Counted from the stretch's first letter, positions 53,590 through 64,000 are shown. The stretch is DNA of 64,000 nt from Monodelphis domestica (GCF_027887165.1 NC_077235.1:51733895-51797894); one strand, 5' to 3'. A program made the numbers and translations. Notes: generated from the sequence alone by a model not told the origin.

Positions 53590-54412
53590 ACACTTTTATA
53601 TTCTTTTATTCATGACTTCCTTTAATCTATTCTGTGTGGCCAAAGTTATTTTCCTAATGCTTAACTTTGATAGCAGTTTCTTGCTCAGGAAAGGCCCTCC
53701 ATTGCTTACAGGATAAAATTTGAGCTCCTAAGCCTGGCATTCAAGGTCTTTCATGGTTTAATTTCACTTTTATCTCATTCTACTCCTCTTCATGGATTCC
53801 TCACTCCATCCAAACTCTGTTTCTTGTTTTCTTCTATTGTATTAAGTCTGTGCAGGTCCTCCCCTATATCCTGAACAGACTTCTTCCTAACCTCTACCAT
53901 TTGAAATAGAACAATTAGGAAATATAATGGATAAAGCTTTGGACTTGAAATCGCAAAGACCTGAGTTCAAATTCTACTTTAGACATTTATCAGCTATATG
54001 ATTCTGGGTAAGTTGCTTAACCTCCCTCAGCCTCAGTTTCACATCTATAAAATGGGCACGATAACACCAACCTTACAGGATTGTTGTGAGGATCAAATAA
54101 GGGAACCTTTTTAAAACTATGCTGCCTATGCTTTGAGCACCATCCTAATCTCTGCCCCACCTAACCACTGGCATTTTGGAGGTTGCTCCTGGGACATCTG
54201 ACTCTAATATGTAATACTTCTCTTTCTCTTGCCCCAAACTGGACCCCCATATCATTTCTTGGCTTTCATTTCCAAACTGTGCTCCCTCCCCTCCTTTTTA
54301 ACTCTTTTTTTCCCACATAATAATATAAGTTCCTGGAGAACATGGACAATCTTTCTTGAATTTCTATCCCTAGTGCCTGACATACAGTAAACACAAAATA
54401 AATGCTCTATCC
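53590..54412 (+). mobile_element. L2 LINE, 3' portion, split by a MIR
   Basis: AAAGTTATTTTCCTAATGC ... GGATAAAATTTGAGCTCC ... CTGGCATTCAAGGTCTTTCATGG, MIR at 53915-54115, then the L2 terminus (AGTGCCTGACATACAGTAAAC ACAAAATAAATGC). Confidence 0.75.
53915..54115 (+). repeat. MIR SINE
   Basis: AAGCTTTGGACTTGAAATCGC ... ATATGATTCTGGGTAAG ... GGATTGTTGTGAGGATCAAATAAG. Confidence 0.75.
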
Positions 54413-54533
54413 ATCCATCCATCCGTCCACCATGCATTACAAACCTTACAGCTCTCCATGAATGCTAGTAACTACTACCACTGTTACTGTTGCTGCTACT
54501 ACTACTGCTGCTGTTACTGCTACTGCTGCTACA
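54408..54533. repeat. (ATCC)n and (CTG/CTA)n simple repeats
   Basis: ATCCATCCATCC at 54410-54428. 54471-54533 is an imperfect trinucleotide tract of ACT/GCT units. Confidence 0.9.
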
Positions 54534-55195
54534 GAAACCCTTCTGTTCTTTATAGGCCCACTTCCTCCCTGATGCCTCCAAACAGAAGTGATCTGTCCCA
54601 TCATCACCCTCAATCTACCATGTCTTTCTGAGTTCTTTTACTCCCACTTAAAAATGATTACTTGTCCATTTGAATTTTTCACTGAAATTCTCCTCGGAAG
54701 CCTCATTGTAGTGTGGGGGTGAGCTGTAACAGTTAAGATAGTAGAGGACAAGCTCTGCAAGGGTGCACCAAGTTGGGAAAGCTTCAAATCTAGATCTAGC
54801 AATGGACTACATCTGTGGAAAAATAGTATGTAGCCTTGCCAAGTGGGGAGAGAGGCTCACCACCAGAAGGTTATGTAACTTTTTTTTTGGTCATAGCAAT
54901 TTGTGATGATATGGAAGTTTTGTGATTTATGATGGTGGTAATATCACATGCATGAATAGTCATGGCTTTTTTGAAATGTGAAGTGTGTATGAAGGTGTTT
55001 GTTAAGCACACACACACACACTGCATTAAAGTTGGGGATACAAAGACAAAAAGCAAGAAGATCCTTGTCCTCAAGAGGCTTACTTTCTAACAGAAGAAGA
55101 CAGCACAGAAAGACAGGAGAGGCAATCAGAGAGGAAAGTTTTGTTTTTTTTTCAGGAGAGTCAGAATAGAACCAGAGGACAATAGATGGACCTGT
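54534..55195. other. Unassigned, short L2 and (CA)n inside
   Basis: (CA)8 at 55006-55021, followed by an antisense L2 scrap (GATACAAAGACAAAAAGC ... CTTGTCCTCAAGAGGC TTACTTTC, 55030-55095). Confidence 0.45.
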
Positions 55196-55199
55196 CCTT

Positions 55200-55992
55200 T
55201 TCAGGAATGTTTTTTTTGGACACTGTTTTCTACTGGTTCTCCTCTTGCTTATCTGATTACTCTGTCTCCCTTGTTAGATCCTCATTCAGGTCATGTTCAC
55301 TAATTGTGGGTGTTCCCCAAACCTCTGTCCTTGGTCATGTTCTCTTGTCCCTCTATGCTATCTCACTTGATGACTTCATTAGTTCTTATGGGTTCAACTA
55401 TATAGCCTAATCTTTCTTCTGACCTATGATCCTATATCACCAAATTCCTAATGAACATTTTGAATTGGATATCCTCTGGGCATCTCAAACTCAACATGTT
55501 TAAAATAAAACTCATTATCTTTTTCCCCATAACCCTCTCCCATTATCAACTTTTCTTTTTTTTCTTTTTTTTCTTTTTTATAAACCCTTACCTTCTGTCT
55601 TGGAGTCAATACTGTGTATTGACTCCAAGGCAGAAGAGTGGTAAGGGCTAGGCAATGGGGGTCAAGGGACTTGCCCAGGGTCACACAGCTGGGAAGTGTC
55701 TGAGGCCAGATTTGAACCTAGGACCTCCCATCTCTAGGCCTGGCTCTCAATCCACTGAGCTACCCAGCTGCCCCCTCTCAACTTTTCTATTACTGTTGAG
55801 GACTCTGCCATCCTCTCAGTCTGTAAGGTACACAAACTTAACTCTTCACTTTCATTCACATCCAGTCTATGGCCAAATCTCATTATTTCTATTGTCCTAG
55901 TATCTCTCATATATTTTTTCTTCACTTACAAAGGTACCAAGCTGAAGCAGTCTCTCATTACTTCAAACCTGGACTATTACCATAACCTGTTG
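55200..55992 (+). mobile_element. L2 LINE ORF2 region, interrupted by a SINE
   Basis: Sense L2: CACTTGATGACTTCATTAGTTC, CTCTGGGCATCTCAAACTCAAC, AACATGTTTAAAATAAAACTC, then after the SINE TGTTGAGGACTCTGCCATCC, AACCTGGACTATTACCATAACC TGTTG. The L2 continues past the LTR at 56897. Confidence 0.8.
55557..55777 (-). repeat. Marsupial tRNA-derived CORE-SINE (source of the 61-kb retrocopy)
   Basis: Full-length copy in reverse with an 11-bp target duplication TCAACTTTTCT (55546-55556 and 55778-55788) and a T/C-rich decayed A-tail (55557-55580). Its sequence from 55628 onward is repeated exactly at 61107 onward. Confidence 0.92.
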
Positions 55993-56896
55993 TATAGGGA
56001 CCGACCTGCAGTTCCTATATAATTTATCTGTGGGTGGTGACCTGAGAAGGAGAATGGAGACTAGAGGAATATGGATGTAAGATAGATAAGGCAGTCAGAG
56101 GAAGAGATGCAGGAATAAAGACTCAGAGACCACAAGTTAAAACACCTGGGGAGTAGGAAGCTCCTCCATAGATACCTCTCTAGTTGAAGATAACAGAGTG
56201 GAGAAATTATAAGAATGAGGACCAAGAGAACCTTCGTGGAGCAGAGGACTCTGGGACATCCCCCATGAACCATGTGGTCAAAAGATTAATTGGAGATTTG
56301 CGGGGCAGCTGCGCTGCATAAGTCAGTCAGACATGAGGAACATAATAGGCAAGATCAAGATTGTAAGAGGCAAGAGGGAGAGCAAACACTGTGAGAGTAA
56401 GAGGTGTAAGAGAAGATAAGGCTCACACATGTTCCCCAGCCTTTATTGGGGACCTTAGGAATGTCAAGTGGGAGGTGATTAATGAATATGTGACATGATA
56501 TAGGTTTTTACATTGGTAGCATTGACAATGAGGGAATCAAAGGGGAGGAGATTAATCCAATTGGTGAAGGTAAGTGTTTAAAAAAAACATCTTCTAAACA
56601 AAGAGTTTCAGTGGAATTTGAACTCATTTATTTAAAACATAGAAATGTAATATATACTGATTATGAGAACAAACCATCCAGGAAGATGGTTTCTTTGTTT
56701 TTTTCTTTAAGGACACTGTGGCTGTCAACGCCCAGCCCAGGAATTTGCTTGTCCTTTGCGCTAGTCCTTTAGATTGTCCCTTTCCATACAATGAACATTA
56801 AGTGATCTGACCATGTGTCTGGTAAATAAATATACAGGATACAATATCAATACATCAACCATACTTCCAAGATGCTAAGATGCCTGGTATGCTACA
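55993..56896 (-). mobile_element. Solo LTR of an endogenous retrovirus-like element, long variant
   Basis: Splits the L2 exactly (left AACCTGTTG, right TGTTGGCTGATCC), giving a 5-bp TGTTG duplication. The right end GGTATGCTACA is shared with the LTR at 1181-1725. The left end (TATAGGGACC, or TGTATAGGG if the TG is counted to the LTR) is ambiguous by 2 bp. Minus-strand AATAAAGGCTGGGG near 56440 is a plausible poly(A) signal. No internal viral genes. Confidence 0.78.
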
Positions 56897-57500
56897 TGTT
56901 GGCTGATCCTCTTGTCCCAAGTCTCTTTTCCCTGTGGTCTCTCATCCACTCAGCCACCAAGATAATTTTTCTAAAGGACAGACATGACTATATTACTTCC
57001 CTGCTCAATGAGCTTCAGTGGCCTCCTCTTTTCAGCAGAATCAACTATAAACTGCCTTTGTTCAATAATAAATGTTTATTGACTGGCTGACTGATTGATT
57101 TAAAGCTTTTCATAGTCTGACACTATTCTTCCTTTCCAGTTTTCTTAAACCTTGCTCCTCTCTGCTTACTCCATGATCCAAGAACCCTGCCCTACTTTTA
57201 GTTCCTTGAATACAATACCCCATCTTCCCATTCCATGCCATTGTACTGGTTGTGTATTGTACCTAGAATGCCCTGCTTCCTTACCTCCACTTCTTAGTCA
57301 AATCTCACCTACTGTAATAGGCCTTCCCTCTTTCAGATTGCCTTCTATCTACTCTGTATTGTGCATACTTGGGTTTTTTTTTTATATTGTCTCCTTGACT
57401 GGGGACTGGTTTTGCTTGTATTTGTATTTCCAGCACTAGTATAGTTCCTGGCACATAGTTGGCCTTTAATATATACATGTTGGTTGATTGACTGATGGTC
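56897..57500 (+). mobile_element. L2 LINE, 3' portion to terminus
   Basis: CAAGATAATTTTTCTAAAGGAC, GCTTCAGTGGCCTCCTC, TGCCATTGTACTGG, ACCTAGAATGCCCTGC, GGTTGATTGACTGA. A short second L2-like terminus (AATAATAAATGTTTATTGAC) is inserted at 57065-57085. Confidence 0.82.
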
Positions 57501-57569
57501 TATTTTATAAGGGTATTACACTCATTTTGACCACTGATAAAACAAAAGGCTCTCCCTACTGTCCCTAAT

Positions 57570-57755
57570 CAGTGATCTTAGATGAGCCCCTGGACGTGAG
57601 GAAGCATCTTAAGGCCCTTCTAGCTTTAAATCTAGGCTTTTATGTGTGACTTTGGTCAAATCTCTTCACTTCCCTGACTCTCAGGGTTTTTCCTCTATAA
57701 AATAAGGGTTGGACTAGTTGTCAATTCCATGTCTAGATCTAGGAGCTTATGGGTG
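57570..57755 (+). repeat. MIR SINE 3' part
   Basis: GATGAGCCCCTGGACGTGAGG, CTCTATAAAATAAGGGTTGGAC, CATGTCTAGATCTAGGAGC. Confidence 0.55.
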
Positions 57756-57795
57756 CCTGATAGTACTAATATCCTTTGGATCTAACTTGAATTTT

Positions 57796-60000
57796 ATTGC
57801 TGTTTATTATTACCTATATGATTCATGTTATTCTTTTGACTCTGCCTTCTTCATTCTCATTACTTAACTTTTCTCGTATTTCTTTGAATTGTACATATGT
57901 GTAATGATTCATTTGGTTATTGGACATAGTTTGCAACTTTTTGCTATTGAAAATACTGCTGCTATGGATATTTTTGTACACAAGGGCATTTTCTTACTGT
58001 CAATAACCTTACTGGTGTTTCAATCCTATAATACTATCACTGAGTCAAAAGGGTTTGGACAATTTTGCACATTTTATTATGTAAATCCAAATTGCTTTCC
58101 AAATTGTCTGACTGGCATTCCTGTCTTTCCATAATATCTTCAACTTCTATCTTTAAGCAATTTTGCCAATTCAATATGTGTGAGATGATAACCTAAGAAG
58201 TATTCAATTTGCATATTTCTTTTAGCAAGTTTATGTTTTCAGATTTATATTTTTCAAATGATTGTTGATAGTTTGAATTTCTCCTTTAAAAATGACTGAT
58301 TATTATACCTTTCTGTCAGTTGTCTACAGCTTTTGTTTGACAAACTTTTAAAATTTATATTTAATGAAACTCCCCCTCCATTTACATCTTTTCTTTTCTT
58401 TCTAGCTTCACTGATTTTATTTCTGCAAAAGCCTTTTATTTTTATTAAAATTAAAATGGTATTTTCCAGCTTTTATACTCCTCTCTATTGATTCTGCAGC
58501 TGGTCACAAATTCTTTCCCTCTTCATAGTTGTAAAAGGTATAAACCTGCCATTCTATAATTTTTATCTGGTGTGACTTTTAATATTCAGATCTTTTATCC
58601 ATTTGGAAATGGTTGTGGCATATGGTATAGATTTCTGATCTAAAAATGGTGTAAGATGATGCTCTAATGCCATTTTCTGCAAAACTTCTGTCCAACTTTC
58701 CCAGCAGTTCTTGTTTAAAAAGAGATTTTCTTCCCCCATAGATGTTTGTGTTAAATTTATTGAAGAATAGATTCTTATCTTTTCTTTCTTTTAAGTCTCA
58801 CTTATCTAATAGGTCCAATCAATTTTTTCTATTTTTTATCCTGTACAGAATATCTGGATAATTACTACTTTATTATATGACTTGAGACCTTCTTTTAGGC
58901 CAAATCCAATCCTTTCATACTTATCTGACAAATTCTTTTAAAATTCTTAACCTTTTGTTCTACCATAAGAATTTTGTTATGATTTTTTTCTAATTCTCTA
59001 AAGCATCCCTTTGGCAATCTAAATGGTATAACACTGAATTTGCACAGTAAAATAGGTAGTGTCATTATTACTACATTGAGTTTTCCCAGTCATGAATATT
59101 GCCCATTTTCCCTTTTGTCTTCTTTTGTTTCCGAAACAAAAAAAAATCCCAACTTGTTTTGTACACATATAAATCCTGTGTGATATAACAGCTCTCTAAT
59201 GCTTAATGCATTTTTTTATTATTTTCAAATGTATTTCTCTGTATATCTCTCATGTTTCCTAGGTTTTGTTAGCAGTATACAGAAAGGTTAATGGTCTTTT
59301 ATGGATTTATTTTGTATTTCCTGCTACTTTGCTTGAACTGTTTACAACATAGCTCAATTGTTGTTGATTCTCTAGGTTTTGCAATGTAACCATTTTATTG
59401 TCCACAAATAGAAATCATTTTGCTTCTTCTTTGCCAATGCTTTTTCTCTTAACATGTTTTCTGTTCTTATTAACATAGCTAAGATGTCTAGTAGTATGCT
59501 CAATTACAATGTTGGCTACCTTGACTTCACTCAGGGGAGGGAGACAGCATGATACAAGAGAAAGTCCATTAGCTCTGGGGTCAAAGAACTTGGCTTCAAA
59601 TCTCATCTCTGACACTTATGATTTGTGTAGCCTTAGGTGTGTCACTTAACTTCCTTAGGCCTCAGATTCCTCATCTGTAAAATTAAGGAGTTGGACTAGA
59701 TGGCCTCTGAGGTTCCTTCTAGCTTTAGAGCTAGGAGCCTATGACTCTTGATCTTACTGGGAAAGTTGCCACTGTCTTTCCTATATAAATAATGCTAGCT
59801 CTTGGTTTTATATAAGTGCTTTTGATCCTATTGAGGAAAGGTCTTTTCATTCTTATTATTTTTAGCTTTTTAAAAAACATAAAGTGCTATGTTTTATGGA
59901 AGGCTTTTTCAATATCTAGTGATGTAATCATGTGGTTTTTGTTGTTCTGCTATTAATCTGATTTATTAGCTCTGCAAAGTTTTTCAAAACAAACTCTTTT
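57796..60000 (-). mobile_element. Old L1 LINE ORF2, antisense, split by a MIR
   Basis: 57796-59520 and 59751-60000 read as antisense L1 ORF2 (AACTTTTTGCTATTGAAAAT ACTGCTGCTATGG, CCAAATTGCTTTCCAAATTG, TGATGTAATCATGTGGTTTTTG). Highly diverged, no open frames. The longest L1 relic here. Confidence 0.7.
59525..59750 (+). repeat. MIR-like SINE inside L1
   Basis: AGTCCATTAGCTCTGGGGTC ... ATTTGTGTAGCCTTAGG ... GGAGTTGGACTAGATGGCC ... AGAGCTAGGAGCCTATGAC. Its presence inside an L1 shows that this SINE type was active after that L1. Confidence 0.75.
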
Positions 60001-60004
60001 TGCG

Positions 60005-61790
60005 ATCAAGGACAGCAAAGCCAGCAAAGCCAGCACATTTAGATTTTAACATCACAGTCCAGGATGTGCTTTTAAAGGAAGTGAAAATAATACTGAAGAA
60101 AACATGGGAAAAACAGCTGGACTAGACCAAGTATATACTAAGGAGATTCATGCTGAAGGTGATATAATTGGGGGTTGGGGGAGCAGGGAGTTCTGAAGGA
60201 TTTATTTTCAAGGTCTGTGGAGCAGAGGAAGATACCAAAGGTGTGGGGAAAATTCTGGACCATATAATTAATAGAATAAAAGGTGACAAATACCAGCAAT
60301 AACTACTAGCCCTTATGCTTACTTTTTCCATCTACATAAAATTTTTATGAGAATCATTTACATATGCATTAAAGATAAACTGGATGCAAGGATTAGGAAG
60401 GAACAGGCAGCTTTTACAAGTGATATTCCATAGGAGGACACATCTTTACCAATGGAAGATGTAGATAATATAAGATCCCCCTGGATTTACTGTTTGCCGA
60501 CTGTAAAAAAAAAAACATTTGTTTTGGTAGAAAAGGTCATCTTAGAGACTCTCCTTCAATAAGGCTTCTCTCCTGCATAGAACAAAACCAAAGAAGAATC
60601 CTTGAAAACGATAACAACAGACATTATCTTGTCCTTTGATTTTTAGTGTAAAGTGAAGCACAAAAGAGGGAGATATATGCTCACCAAAGTCATTTGCTAG
60701 CTCCATGGAAGAGATCTTAATCAGAATCCAAGTCTGAGAGGAATTCCTGGTAGATAGCAAGGCACACCAGATACTTTTGTTTTTATATGACATTGTACTG
60801 ATTCCATCAAGTGTGGGTACACTGGAGAATCTCCTAAATGAGGTCCATGATGACTCAAAAGAGTTTGGCTATAAATGCAGAAATGGGCTTGGCTGATGAA
60901 GAACGACCATTGTACTTGCTATTATATGATGTTAGATGGGCAAACTATAGAGCTAAACCTTCAGTATGTATATCTTGGACAATCATTGCAAATGGATAAG
61001 TTGTCAGGCTCAGAATTGAATAGTAGGAAGAGAAAAAGCCAGATCTCCTTTGGGAAACTGCACAGTTCTTTTTTTTAAAACCCTCACCTTCTGTCTTGGA
61101 GTCATTGACTCCAAGGCAGAAGAGTGGTAAGGGCTAGGCAATGGGGGTCAAGGGACTTGCCCAGGGTCACACAGCTGGGAAGTGTCTGAGGCCAGATTTG
61201 AACCTAGGACCTCCCATCTCTAGGCCTGGCTCTCAATCCACTGAGCTACCCAGCTGCCCCCTCTCAACTTTTCTATTACTGTTGAGGACTCTGCCATCCT
61301 CTCAGTCTGTAAGGTACACAAACTTAACTCTTCACTTTCATTCACATCCAGTCTATGGCCAAATCTCATTATTTCTATTGTCCTAGTATCTCTCATATAT
61401 TTTTTCTTCACTTACAAAGGTACCAAGCTGAAGCAGTCTCTCATTACTTCAAACCTGGACTATTACCATAACCTGTTGTATAGGGACCGACCTGCAGTTC
61501 CTATATAATTTATCTGTGGGTGGTGACCTGAGAAGGAGAATGGAGACTAGAGGAATATGGATGTAAGATAGATAAGGCAGTCAGAGGAAGAGATGCAGGA
61601 ATAAAGACTCAGAGACTCTAGGCCTGGCTCTCAATTCACTAAGCTACCCAGCTGCCCCCTGCACAGTTCTTTTTAAGAATCTCTAAGCTTCTCTTAGAAA
61701 CAAAGGCCTATCTTTTAATGAAAAAATTTTAAAATTGTCTATATTAGTATTATGAGATATTGGAAAATTGTCTGTATTACTTTTTTGACA
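60005..61790 (+). mobile_element. Decayed BovB-like RTE LINE, RT domain, split by a retrocopy
   Basis: Shifted frames give EVKIILKK, AGLDQVYTKEIHAEGD at about 60116-60165 (start of RT), ERIPKVWGK near 60225-60250, DGQTIELNLQYVYLGQSLQM at 60935-60995 (the YLG motif E block) and QISFGKLHSS at about 61040-61068. After the 61058-61674 insertion, LRNKGLSFN follows at about 61690-61716. Stops and indels are common. Same lineage as 19960-20655 and distinct from the three younger RTE-like copies. Confidence 0.7.
61058..61674 (-). mobile_element. Chimeric retrocopy: SINE head + LTR end + L2 + full SINE
   Basis: Flanked by CTGCACAGTTCTTTTT (61058-61073 and 61659-61674). On the minus strand it runs: 42 bp of SINE head (61658-61617), then the last about 138 bp of the LTR, 216 bp of L2 and a SINE ending in AAAAAAA. 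61107-61616 equals 55628-56130 with no mismatch that I can see (about 500 bp); near 61106 the copy has lost about 9 bp of the SINE. The target minus strand CTT/AAAAAG fits the L1 endonuclease preference. So an RNA reading through from the LTR/L2 into the SINE was reverse-transcribed from the SINE tail, with a switch to a second SINE at the 5' end. Confidence 0.85.
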
Positions 61791-61799
61791 AATTGGGCA

Positions 61800-62425
61800 T
61801 TATTACATTATGTTGACAAACATAAAAAATCACAAACATTTCCATATATAAAGAAGAACCAAAAAACAAAATTGTATATGAAACTGTGAATGTATATGTA
61901 CATACAGCTTGTTTTTCTAAAGTGTATATGATGTAATGGAATACTATTCAGCTATAAGAAATAACAAGTAGGCCAATCTCAGAAAAACCTGGAAATACTT
62001 ATACTAACTAACTGAAGCAGAGTGAGATTAGCAGAACCAGGAGAACATTGTACAGTGACAGGAACACAGCTATTCTCAGCAATACAATGATCCAAAACTA
62101 TCCCAAAGGACTCATGATAAGAAATGCCATCTGATTCCAGAGGGGAAAAACTGAGTCTGAATTGAGACCAAAGCAAAATTTTTTCACTTTCTTTTTTTTT
62201 TTTCAATTTGAGTTTCCTTTCACAAAAAGGTTAATATGGAAAAATGTTTTACATGATTGCATATGTAAAATCTATATGAGATTAATGTCTCAAAGTGAGT
62301 GGGAGGTTAGGGCAAGGGAGGAAGGAAGAGAATTTGAGATTCAATTCTTTGTAAAATTTGGAAACTATTTTTACCTGTAATTGGGGAAAAATTAATCCCA
62401 TAAAAATAAAGCATATATGAAATTT
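61800..62425 (+). mobile_element. L1 LINE 3' end
   Basis: TAATGGAATACTATTCAGC, GAAGCAGAGTGAGATTAGCAG AACCAGGAGAACATTG, then the 3'UTR (TATGGAAAAATGTTTTACATG ... CTGTAATTGGGGAAAAATTAATCCC). Ends in an A-rich tail. Confidence 0.78.
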
Positions 62426-62636
62426 AACGTGGTAGTTCCAACATTGTCTTGTCTATGACCTCTTTTGAACTTCCTTTTGCTCACTTAAATGTATTTTAAG
62501 AATGTTTTGATACTCTTTTCCTTCTTTTCTTTATTTTAAGTTCTACTATCACCAGGTAATAGTTCTCCCTGCCCCACGTCCCTCAGGACACAACAGAGAG
62601 TGAGAGGAGAATTTGTCCTGACTAAAAGATATTTCC

Positions 62637-62829
62637 TTTTTTTAACCTTTACCTTCTGTCTTAGAATTAATACAAGTATCAGTTCCAGAGCAGAAGAGGG
62701 ATAAGGGCTGAACAATTGAAGTGACTTGCCTAAGGTCACACAAATAGGAAGTACCTGAGGCCAGATTTGAACCCAGGGCCTCCCAACTCTTGGCCTGGCC
62801 TTCTCTTAACTGAGCCACCTAGCTTCCCC
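62637..62829 (-). repeat. Marsupial tRNA-derived CORE-SINE
   Basis: AACCTTTACCTTCTGTCTTAG ... GTCACACAAATAGGAAGTACC ... TGAGCCACCTAGCTTCCCC. Confidence 0.88.
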
Positions 62830-62839
62830 TCCTTCCTTT

Positions 62840-63107
62840 AAAAAATTACTTAATTTAGAATATTTTTCCATGGTTATATGATTCATGCTCTTTTCCTTCC
62901 CCTCCTTCCTCCCCCCTCCTAGAGCTGACAAGCAGTTCCACTGGGTTTTACATGTATCATTGTTCAAAACCTATTTCCAAAATATTAATATTTGTAATAG
63001 AGTGATCATTTCAAGTTAACATCCCCAATTTTATTCCCATCGAACCATGTGATCAATCATATGTTTTTCTTCTGTGTTTCTACTCCCACAGTTCTTTCTC
63101 TAAATGG
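62840..63107 (-). mobile_element. L1 LINE 3'UTR, right part interrupted
   Basis: Antisense L1 3' end from its A-tail (TTTAAAAAATTAC) through CCACTGGGTTTTACATG and CCCCAATTTTATTCCCATCG to TTCTTTCTCTAAATGG, where the inverted-repeat element enters. Confidence 0.8.
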
Positions 63108-63248
63108 TGTAAAAATGAAAATTAGGTCTCAAATATTAAAATGTTATATTTTAAGGGATTTATGAATGATAATTAGAAATCAAGGAATAAAGAAGGGTAC
63201 AAAATAATGACCACTTGCCCATGGCTGATTAGCCATTTCAAAATCCCC
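63108..63248 (+). repeat. Inverted repeat, left arm
   Basis: Pairs with 63495-63634. The inner 31 bp (CCCATGGCTGATTAGCCATT onward, 63218-63248) is nearly perfect, and GGAATAAAGAA at 63184-63194 matches TTCTTTATTCC near 63555. Confidence 0.85.
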
Positions 63249-63494
63249 ACTCACTACCACCATGCTCACTGACACGGCCAAAAAGAGGCGGGACCTGCCT
63301 TATCCCCTCTTAATATCGTAAAATGGAGATATGAACCCTAGACTTCAATCCCCAGAAGTCCTTGGTACTTCCCAGAATTCCCTATAATCTCACCTGAGTC
63401 TCCACCTGGGTGAGATCACAATTAGTATTTAATGGGCTTTCTGCCTCCCATGCGCTCTCTGCCATTGCAATGATGTAGTAAGTAAGCTAAGTTT

Positions 63495-63634
63495 GGGGAT
63501 TTCTAAATTGGCTAATCAGCCATGGGAGTGGTTTCCTATATTTTGTATTTCTTTATTCCTGGATTTCTAATAATCCTTAATAAACCTCTAAAAATATAAT
63601 ATTTCTATTACTAGAGACCAATTTAATTGTTACA
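63495..63634 (-). repeat. Inverted repeat, right arm
   Basis: GGGGATTTCTAAATTGGC ... TTTAATTGTTACA, the reverse complement partner of 63108-63248, one base shorter. Confidence 0.85.
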
Positions 63635-63729
63635 ATATCCCCTGTCTACAGAAACTATGTAAGGACAGGAAGTCAGTGGGCTCCCAGGAAACGTAGTTCT
63701 TTTTTAGAGTAACAGATTTTTAATTATAC

Positions 63730-64000
63730 ATTGTGAATAGTGTTCTTTCTCATAAGTCCCTCAGAATTGTCCTAGAGCATAGCATTGCTGCTAATAGAGA
63801 AGTCCATTACATTTGATTGTGTCACATAATATGAGCCTCTATGTACAATGTTCTCCTGGTTCTTCTCCTTTCACTCTACATCCATTCCTGGAGGTCTCTC
63901 AAGTTCACACAGAAATCCTCCAGTTCATTATTCCTTTGAGCCCAATAGTATTGAATCACCAACAGATACACAATTTGTTCAGCCATTCCCCAATCAATGG
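63730..64000 (-). mobile_element. L1 LINE continued to the window edge
   Basis: GTGTTCTTTCTCATAAGTCCC TCAGAATTGTCC ... CAATTTGTTCAGCCATTCCCC. The L1 runs off the right end. Confidence 0.85.

Larger units (their letters stand above)
63108..63729. mobile_element. Unclassified insertion with 140-bp inverted repeat arms
   Basis: About 620 bp breaking an L1 (left TCTAAATGGT, right ATTGTGAATAGTG; 5-bp ATGGT/ATTGT flanks). Arms 63108-63248 and 63495-63634 are inverted copies (estimated about 80% identity), starting TGTAA and ending TTACA. The 246-bp centre and a 95-bp right-hand extension (63635-63729) are unpaired. TG...CA ends, a 4-5 bp target duplication and AATAAA (63580-63585) suggest an LTR; long inverted arms suggest a foldback DNA element. 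No coding capacity. Confidence 0.7.

Noticed and set aside
55655..61386. Two identical 81-codon frames (55655-55900 and 61141-61386) as a gene pair
   Set aside because: They are read across SINE plus L2 sequence and are identical only because the second is a retrocopy of the first.

Overview
This is a vertebrate nuclear window, and the repeats point to a marsupial. It carries many copies of a tRNA-headed CORE-SINE whose head reads GGGGCAGCTGGGTGGCTCAG, a second SINE type with a BovB/RTE-like tail, L1 3' ends of a type I associate with metatherians, and dense L2, MIR and CR1/L3-like relics. I cannot name the species. There is no prokaryotic operon, CRISPR array or RNA gene here; almost all short open frames lie inside transposable elements.

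The one convincing host gene is an intact single-exon olfactory receptor on the minus strand (45688-46629, 313 codons, family 13-like). It has a splice acceptor 13 nt before the ATG and a poly(A) signal about 50 nt after the stop. A possible non-coding first exon lies near 48480-48525, ending in a GTGAGT donor.

0-17.7 kb is old L2, MIR, CR1/L3-like and L1 debris. It includes a solo LTR with a 5-bp target duplication (1181-1725) and a CR1/L3-like ORF1 fragment with GDSL-esterase motifs. 17.8-19.0 kb is a 5'-truncated RTE-like LINE between 60-bp target duplications. 19-29 kb is MIR, L2 and CR1-like relics plus an older BovB-like RTE piece. 29.3-31.7 kb is an L1 5' end (GC-rich 5'UTR, ORF1, start of ORF2). 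32-44 kb is nested L2, L1 and SINE. 44.4-51.3 kb holds the olfactory receptor between two more copies of the RTE-like LINE, both in the same orientation. 52-62 kb is nested: L2 hit by a SINE and an LTR, then old L1 and BovB-like RTE, the last interrupted by a 600-bp chimeric retrocopy of sequence from 5.5 kb away. 62.8-64 kb is an L1 split by an insertion with 140-bp inverted repeat arms.

The most unusual items are the chimeric retrocopy at 61.06-61.67 kb (500 bp identical to 55.63-56.13 kb, SINE head fused to its 5' end, 16-bp target duplication), the inverted-repeat insertion at 63.1-63.7 kb, and the trio of RTE-like LINE copies with long target duplications and a C-terminal zinc finger. 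Repeat family names come from recognition by eye, not from a database search, and most repeat boundaries are good to about 10-30 bp.
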